The position numbers and the translations under genes were made by a program. A stretch of 16,679 nt of DNA from CAYWNK01 sp047639615 (lineage in GTDB: Bacteria; Planctomycetota; UBA1135; GCA-002686595). The notes beneath the pieces were generated by a model. The model made no database searches. It was not told where the DNA came from and was given only the letters and a program-made list of their open reading frames with translations. Each line of letters starts with the position of its first letter. Positions within the stretch are counted from its first letter, which is position 1. The stretch spans positions 1 through 16,679 of the forward strand of contig JBLIOL010000092.1 of the NCBI GenBank assembly GCA_047639615.1, given 5' to 3'. Below, in pieces: positions 12,969-16,679 of the stretch.

Positions 12969-13720
12969 GAATGGGCCTCGAGCCGCGTCACGCCCAAGGA
13001 TTGGTAGCGCGCGCGTAGTTCTTCCGGAAGTTCACTCACGAAACACCCTAGCTGCGGCAAGTAGCCCACATGGTCGCACAAGCGCATAAGCGCGAGCTCG
13101 GTCTTCATGTCCGGGATCTCGCCAGATCGGCAACGGCGCAGGGCTTCGCCCAGCTCGAGCACTTCCATCTTGGCCCACTCCTCCATGACGCTGCCATCGC
13201 CTTCGCCACCACCTGCCTGATCCAGGGGACCGGCCGCGGCGCAGAAGAAGATCTTCTCGTCCGTGACGCCGGGGCTCGCGAAGGTCTCGCCACCGATGGG
13301 GGTGAAGTCTTGTTCGGGGATGTCCAAGCCAGCTTCCTCCAGCGCTTCCACCGCCGCGCGTCGGCGCAGGCCGTCGGGGCCCGCGGGGTCGCTTTCTTCC
13401 ACGAGGCCTGCGACCACCTCGTGGATCGAGAGGTACTCGCGCGGATCGGGATGCACGAAGCTCTGCTCGCGCCGCAGGTAGATCGGCACCCGCGAGGCTT
13501 CTCGCAGCAACACACGCACGCCAGTGGCGCTGAGCTCATAGAGCACCGCCACCACCGCGTCGCTACCCGGCCGCTGCATCACATCGCAGGGGTAAGGCTC
13601 GGATGCACTGCCATCGGCGTAGCGGTTGCGTACCGAGAGCCGCCTCAATCTGAGGAAGCCCTGGTCGCAGCGGCTGTCAGGGGTGCGGTCTTCAACCACT
13701 TCGATACCGGTCAGTTCCAT
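12965..13720 (-). CDS. NUDIX hydrolase (ADP-sugar/nucleoside-diphosphate-sugar pyrophosphatase-like)
   Basis: The product has 251 residues from the ATG at 13720. A longer reading frame extends to 14014, but its extra N-terminus is Arg/Pro-rich and atypical; MELTGIEVVEDR is a normal NUDIX opening with a short-spaced GAGG before the ATG. The catalytic box spans about 105-132, from GLVEESDPAG to AVEALEEAGLDI. The EExGL metal-binding core is intact, while the Arg of REUxEExGU is replaced by Val and the region contains an insertion. ETFASPGVTDEKIFFC (145-160) resembles ADP-ribose/UDP-sugar pyrophosphatases such as NudF and NUDT14. Likely reaction: hydrolysis of an NDP-sugar to NMP and sugar phosphate. 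As first gene of the operon it may remove unwanted nucleotide sugar or generate a sugar phosphate for the pathway (inference). Confidence 0.85.
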   Translation of the reverse strand: MELTGIEVVEDRTPDSRCDQGFLRLRRLSVRNRYADGSASEPYPCDVMQRPGSDAVVAVLYELSATGVRVLLREASRVPIYLRREQSFVHPDPREYLSIHEVVAGLVEESDPAGPDGLRRRAAVEALEEAGLDIPEQDFTPIGGETFASPGVTDEKIFFCAAAGPLDQAGGGEGDGSVMEEWAKMEVLELGEALRRCRSGEIPDMKTELALMRLCDHVGYLPQLGCFVSELPEELRARYQSLGVTRLEAHS

Positions 13721-13893
13721 GGGCCTCAGATTATGGCGCGGAGCGGCAGGATTCGAGGGTGCTGCTACGATCATGTAAGTAGTCGGGCAACTCCCCGGAT
13801 TTCGGCACCAATAGAGGCCCGGGTTCGTCTGGCAACGGAAAGCAACCCATCCTCTCTCCAGCTGGGCCCCCGTGAAATGACGATGACTCAGGT

Positions 13894-14484
13894 ATGAACA
13901 CGCATAGCAACCGACTGGCCACGTGGATGGCCCCCTGGTTGGCGGTGATCGCCTGTGTGAGCGGGTGCGCGGTCTCCTCTCCCCAGCGTTTGGTGGTCGC
14001 AGATCCGCCGGCATGCCTGGCTGCGGATCTGGATTGCTTGCAGCGGAGCTTCAATCAGAACGCCGAACGGCACCGGGTCTTGGCCTTTTTATCGCCCACT
14101 TGTCCCTACTCACGCAGCTTTCTGGATGCCCTGGGGCAGGTCCTGGCAGACATGCCGGACGAGGACGTGAAGGTGCTGGTGGTCTGGTCGGACGAGCTGG
14201 CCGGCGACGGGCCCGATGCGGCACGCCGGGCGGCCACGAGCCTCACGGATTCACGGGTGGAGTTCTTCCACGATGCGCGCCGCCGCGCTGCGCTGAGCAT
14301 GGTGCAAGGGGTGCTGCCCACGGGCGCCGCGCGCCGCACGCTCTTCTGCTACGACCCGGGCCTGCTCTGGGATGAGCAGCCCCCGCGGCCGAGCAGTGTC
14401 GCCCATCAGATGGGGCGCCTCGCTCCGGGCGCTTACTGCGCAAGCGATCAGCTGGCCGTGGCATTGATCGAATCCTGGCGTTAA
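13894..14484 (+). CDS. Lipoprotein with thioredoxin-like fold, CPYS motif
   Basis: The product has 196 residues. The signal peptide APWLAVIACVSGC ends in a good lipobox (VSGC, Cys25). VLAFLSPTCPYSRSFLDALG (62-81) resembles the thioredoxin beta1-alpha1 unit with CxxS (Cys70, Ser73) instead of CxxC. VKVLVVWSDEL (92-102) and VEFFHDA (122-128) fit later strands of a redoxin/TlpA-type fold. Other Cys are at 41, 48, 152 and 182; none restores CxxC. It is probably anchored in the inner or outer membrane facing the periplasm and may handle thiols or act as a chaperone-like protein. The monothiol site argues against a standard disulfide oxidoreductase. It is divergent from the NUDIX operon (173 bp gap) and convergent with the lipoprotein at 14579. 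Ribosome site weak (AGG close to ATG). Confidence 0.7.
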   Translation: MNTHSNRLATWMAPWLAVIACVSGCAVSSPQRLVVADPPACLAADLDCLQRSFNQNAERHRVLAFLSPTCPYSRSFLDALGQVLADMPDEDVKVLVVWSDELAGDGPDAARRAATSLTDSRVEFFHDARRRAALSMVQGVLPTGAARRTLFCYDPGLLWDEQPPRPSSVAHQMGRLAPGAYCASDQLAVALIESWR

Positions 14485-14491
14485 CGCCAGG
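14474..14491. repeat. Perfect 18-bp palindrome across the stop codon
   Basis: The sequence CCTGGCGTTAACGCCAGG is fully self-complementary: 7-bp arms around TTAA, with the TAA stop of the preceding lipoprotein gene at its centre. As RNA it forms a hairpin with a UUAA loop. As DNA it could be a symmetrical protein-binding site. It precedes the longer terminator stem by 24 bp. Confidence 0.7.
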
Positions 14492-14515
14492 GGCAGGCAG
14501 GTCGCAGCCAATTGG

Positions 14516-14559
14516 AAGCGCCCCCCACGCGAGCCGCAAGGCAGGCGTGGGGGGCGCTT
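14516..14559. terminator. Strong bidirectional terminator hairpin between convergent genes
   Basis: A perfect 15-bp GC-rich stem (AAGCGCCCCCCACGC / GCGTGGGGGGCGCTT) encloses a 14-nt loop. It lies between the convergent stops at 14484 and 14579, so it can serve both strands. There is no long T-run on either side (GGTTTGT on +, CCAATT on -), so termination may rely mainly on stem strength. Confidence 0.75.
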
Positions 14560-14578
14560 GGTTTGTGGCGCGGATCGA

Positions 14579-15157
14579 TCAGCGGGTGCCGACGATCTCT
14601 AGGTCCTTGTAGACCGTGCCGTCAGCGATGCTGCGGTAGCGCTCGTAGCGGAAGCCGTCGGCGCTGAGGCCTGAGAAGATCTCGCGCACCATGCCATCGC
14701 CGGAGGCGCGCTGGATGATCATGCGGTCCGCGGGGCTGCCCTCGGTGGCTAGGCAGCGGGGCAGGATCGAGCTGCCGTCGGAGGTGTTCCAGCCCATGAC
14801 GTAGCAATCGGTGCTGGAGTCAACGCCGATGACCATGCAGGAGCTCAGATTCTGCTCGCCCATATTCACCGAGAGCTGGCCGACCATTTCGCCGCCATCT
14901 GCGGACCAATCGAAGGCCACAGTGCCCTCGGAGGTGCGTGCGCGGCGGGTCTTGGCCTTGGGCCAGAAGCGCGTGGTGACCTGCCAATCGCCCTGGATTG
15001 GCTGCAGCTGCTGGTGGCAGGTGCCCTCGGTGGCCAATTCGGCACTCGAGATGTGGATTTCGTTGGGGCCGTAGGAGGCGTCTGTGGAGCTCGCGCAGCC
15101 ACTAGCCAGAATGAGAAGCGTGCCTGCGGCGCCGCAGCGAAGGGTGTTCCAGTCCAT
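14579..15157 (-). CDS. Lipoprotein of unknown function (DUF1579-like beta-rich)
   Basis: The product has 192 residues from the ATG at 15157, chosen because MDWNTLRCGAAGTLLILASGC is a textbook lipoprotein signal with lipobox ASGC (Cys21). The longer frame to 15598 overlaps the divergent glycine dehydrogenase gene and is rejected. The mature part has alternating beta strands (GDWQVTTRFWP at 56-66, TVAFDWSADGGEMVGQLSVN at 79-98, YVMGWNTSDGSSILPRC at 119-135), a layout resembling DUF1579/lipocalin-like lipoproteins. The match is by pattern only. Cys47, 107, 118 and 135 could form disulfides. It should be membrane-anchored in the periplasm or outer membrane. No ribosome site is visible; a short hairpin lies just upstream of the start. 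No function can be assigned. Confidence 0.65.
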   Translation of the reverse strand: MDWNTLRCGAAGTLLILASGCASSTDASYGPNEIHISSAELATEGTCHQQLQPIQGDWQVTTRFWPKAKTRRARTSEGTVAFDWSADGGEMVGQLSVNMGEQNLSSCMVIGVDSSTDCYVMGWNTSDGSSILPRCLATEGSPADRMIIQRASGDGMVREIFSGLSADGFRYERYRSIADGTVYKDLEIVGTR

Positions 15158-15165
15158 GAATGAAA

Positions 15166-15196
15166 GGGGGTCTTGCCCCGCCGGGACAATTCCCGG
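15166..15196 (-). promoter_or_regulatory. Two hairpins in the leader of the unknown lipoprotein
   Basis: In the minus-strand transcript, CCGGGA-ATTG-TCCCGG (15181-15196) is followed by GGGG-CAAGA-CCCC (15167-15179), then TTTC and the ATG at 15157. The second stem ends 9 nt before the start, and no Shine-Dalgarno is seen. The pair could act as an attenuator or translational control element, but chance in GC-rich DNA is possible. Confidence 0.3.
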
Positions 15197-15289
15197 TGCA
15201 GGTGCTGCTTCGACTGGTGCCCACCGGGATCTTGCGCAGATCCCTGATCTCCTCGGGGGGATTTGGGAGGACGCAGCCCGGAATCTCGA

Positions 15290-15295
15290 TAGAAT
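15290..15295 (+). promoter_or_regulatory. Possible -10 box (TAGAAT) for gcvP
   Basis: TAGAAT lies 46 bp before the GTG start of the glycine dehydrogenase gene and differs from TATAAT at one position. No -35 box at the normal spacing is convincing. It is the best AT-rich hexamer in the 184-bp divergent region 15158-15341. Confidence 0.2.
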
Positions 15296-15341
15296 CCCCG
15301 CCCCCAGCCGCTCCCCAGCACCCCAAGACGCCCGATTCTTC

Positions 15342-16679
15342 GTGACTAGAGACCTTCCGGCCTTCCTGGCCCCCAACGACACTTTCATTCGCCGCCACGT
15401 GGGTCCCAACGGGGACCAGCTAACGGAGATGCTTGCCGCAGTGGAGGCGCCCTCCATGGACGCGCTCGTAGACGAGATCATCCCCAAGGGGATTCGTCTG
15501 CAAAGGGCGCTCAAGCTCGGGCCGGCACGCGGCGAGACCGAGTTGCTCCAGGAACTCAAGCTGGTAGCGGAGAAGAACCAGGTGCTGCGCTCGCACATCG
15601 GCCAGGGTTACCACGATTGCATCGTGCCGCCGGTGATCCTGCGCAACGTGCTCGAGAACCCGTCGTGGTACACGCAGTACACGCCCTACCAGGCGGAGAT
15701 TGCTCAGGGTCGTTTGGAAGCGCTGCTCAATTTCCAAACCATGGTGGCGGACCTAACGGGTTTGCCCCTGGCGGGCTCCTCGCTCTTGGATGAGGCCACC
15801 GCTGTCGGCGAGGCCATGGGTCTGTGCGTGGGCGCATCGCGCGGACGCAAGAAACGCTTCGTGGCATCGGACCGCTGCCATCCGCAAAGCTTGGACGTGC
15901 TAGCGACCCGCTGCGAAGCCATGGGCGTGGAGCTTGTGGTGGGGGATGTGGACAACATCGATCTCGAGGGCGCCGCGGGTGTGCTGGTTCAGTACCCCGA
16001 CACCTACGGTCGCGTCGACGACTTTGAAGCTCTCGGTACCAAGGTGCGTGCGGCTGGCGCCTTGTTCGTCGTAGCGGCGGACCTCTTGGCCCTTTGCCTG
16101 CTGCGTCCCCCGGGCGAGTTCGGGGCGGATGTGGCCATCGGCACCTGCCAGCGCTTCGGCGTACCCATGGGCTTTGGCGGTCCGCACGCGGCCTACCTCT
16201 CAACCCACGACACCTACAAGCGTCAGATCCCGGGCCGCATCATCGGCATGAGCAAGGATGTGCACGGCGCACCCGCCCTGCGCATGGCTTTGCAAACGCG
16301 CGAGCAGCACATCCGTCGCGACAAGGCCACGAGCAACATCTGCACCAGTCAGGTCTTGCTCGCGATCATGAACGGCATGTTCGCCGTGTATCACGGAGCG
16401 GACGGCCTGCGCACCATCGCCCAGCGTGTACGTGGCTTGACCGAAGGGTTGGCTAGCGCGCTCGAAGCAGGCGGTCTGCAGTTGGAGCCGGGCGAGCGCT
16501 TCGACACTTTGGTGGTCAAGCTCGACGCCGGCGCTGCTAACAGCGTGCATGCGGCGGCCAACGCCAAGGGCTGCAACCTGCGCCACATCGACGATTCGCG
16601 CGTGGGCATCTCTCTGGACGAGACCACCACCCCCGAGCACATGTTGGCGATCCTGGCGGCCTGCGGCGCGGGCGCTATC
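15342..16679 (+). CDS. gcvP: Glycine dehydrogenase (aminomethyl-transferring, P-protein), 3' truncated by window
   Basis: There are 446 codons before the window ends in mid-gene. The GTG at 15342 starts TRDLPAFLAPNDTFIRRHVG, the normal N-terminus; no ribosome site is obvious. Hallmarks follow in order: RRHVGP at 17-22, SHIGQGYHDCIVPPVI, WYTQYTPYQAEIAQGRLEAL followed by LNFQTMVADLTGL, SSLLDEATAVGEAMGL, GFGGPHAAYLS, and LQTREQHIRRDKATSNICTS. The last motif and the YTQYTPYQAEIAQG wording match the long homodimeric P-protein (about 950 residues) better than the split GcvPA, but the PLP-lysine half lies outside the window. Known role: PLP-dependent glycine decarboxylation in the glycine cleavage system, transferring the aminomethyl group to lipoyl H-protein in the cytoplasm. 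Neither gcvT nor gcvH is visible upstream. The gene is divergent from the lipoprotein at 14579. Confidence 0.95.
   Translation, partial: MTRDLPAFLAPNDTFIRRHVGPNGDQLTEMLAAVEAPSMDALVDEIIPKGIRLQRALKLGPARGETELLQELKLVAEKNQVLRSHIGQGYHDCIVPPVILRNVLENPSWYTQYTPYQAEIAQGRLEALLNFQTMVADLTGLPLAGSSLLDEATAVGEAMGLCVGASRGRKKRFVASDRCHPQSLDVLATRCEAMGVELVVGDVDNIDLEGAAGVLVQYPDTYGRVDDFEALGTKVRAAGALFVVAADLLALCLLRPPGEFGADVAIGTCQRFGVPMGFGGPHAAYLSTHDTYKRQIPGRIIGMSKDVHGAPALRMALQTREQHIRRDKATSNICTSQVLLAIMNGMFAVYHGADGLRTIAQRVRGLTEGLASALEAGGLQLEPGERFDTLVVKLDAGAANSVHAAANAKGCNLRHIDDSRVGISLDETTTPEHMLAILAACGAGAI

Noticed and set aside
13721..14014. N-terminal extension of the NUDIX gene
   Set aside because: The added residues are Arg/Pro/Cys-rich, overlap the divergent lipoprotein gene and have no family resemblance; the ATG at 13720 gives a normal NUDIX start.
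15158..15341. Glycine riboswitch upstream of gcvP
   Set aside because: The region has GC-rich hairpins but none of the conserved glycine-aptamer core elements in either orientation.
15158..15598. N-terminal extension of the unknown lipoprotein
   Set aside because: It would run antisense through the start of gcvP and bury the lipoprotein signal peptide inside the protein.
1..16679. CRISPR arrays, tRNA or rRNA genes, prophage or defence genes
   Set aside because: No regularly spaced repeats, tRNA-like cloverleaf, rRNA signature or phage/defence protein motif was found on either strand.

Overview
The window is GC-rich DNA (roughly 60-65 % by eye) from a diderm bacterium. Three features show the outer membrane: a complete tripartite RND efflux system, several lipoprotein signal peptides, and ADP-heptose/LPS-type glycosylation genes. 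Codon use, frequent TTG/GTG starts and the mix of families would suit Planctomycetota, Myxococcota or a related environmental lineage. No marker in the window settles this, so the lineage is inference only. Thirteen protein genes are well supported, two of them cut by the window edges. No rRNA, tRNA or CRISPR array was seen.

Layout. (a) 3-1940, + strand: the 3' part of an S41-type peptidase-like protein, then a stand-alone ParB-like protein. (b) 1945-8991, - strand: a heavy-metal efflux operon, read right to left as a small histidine-rich membrane-anchored protein, a periplasmic adaptor with His clusters at both ends, a CusA/CzcA-type RND permease and a TolC-type outer-membrane lipoprotein. 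A ~0.2 kb element with 31-bp imperfect terminal inverted repeats (26/31) between CTAG sites sits between adaptor and permease. Deleting it in silico leaves a 12-nt gap between the two genes. (c) 8992-9249: operon boundary holding a hairpin and a possible 32-residue ORF. (d) 9250-13720, - strand: a tightly packed five-gene operon, in transcription order NUDIX hydrolase, Gfo/Idh/MocA-type oxidoreductase, radical SAM enzyme, ADP-heptose heptosyltransferase and RfaE2-type adenylyltransferase. Three of its four junctions are 4-nt overlaps. (e) 13894-14484, + strand: a lipoprotein with a thioredoxin-like CPYS motif, ending in a perfect 18-bp palindrome and facing a strong bidirectional terminator. 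(f) 14579-15157, - strand: an unknown lipoprotein. (g) 15342-16679, + strand: the N-terminal half of glycine dehydrogenase (P-protein), running off the window.

How the parts work together. Block (b) should export divalent or monovalent transition metal from periplasm/cytoplasm across the outer membrane, with the His-rich protein as a likely periplasmic metal buffer or sensor. Block (d) looks like synthesis and transfer of a heptose-type sugar: RfaE2 makes the ADP-sugar, the GT9 enzyme transfers it, and the radical SAM, oxidoreductase and NUDIX proteins may modify or proofread the sugar or its nucleotide. That five-gene combination is the best candidate here for an undescribed pathway. The inverted-repeat element in the efflux operon is the clearest structure that gene annotation alone does not explain.
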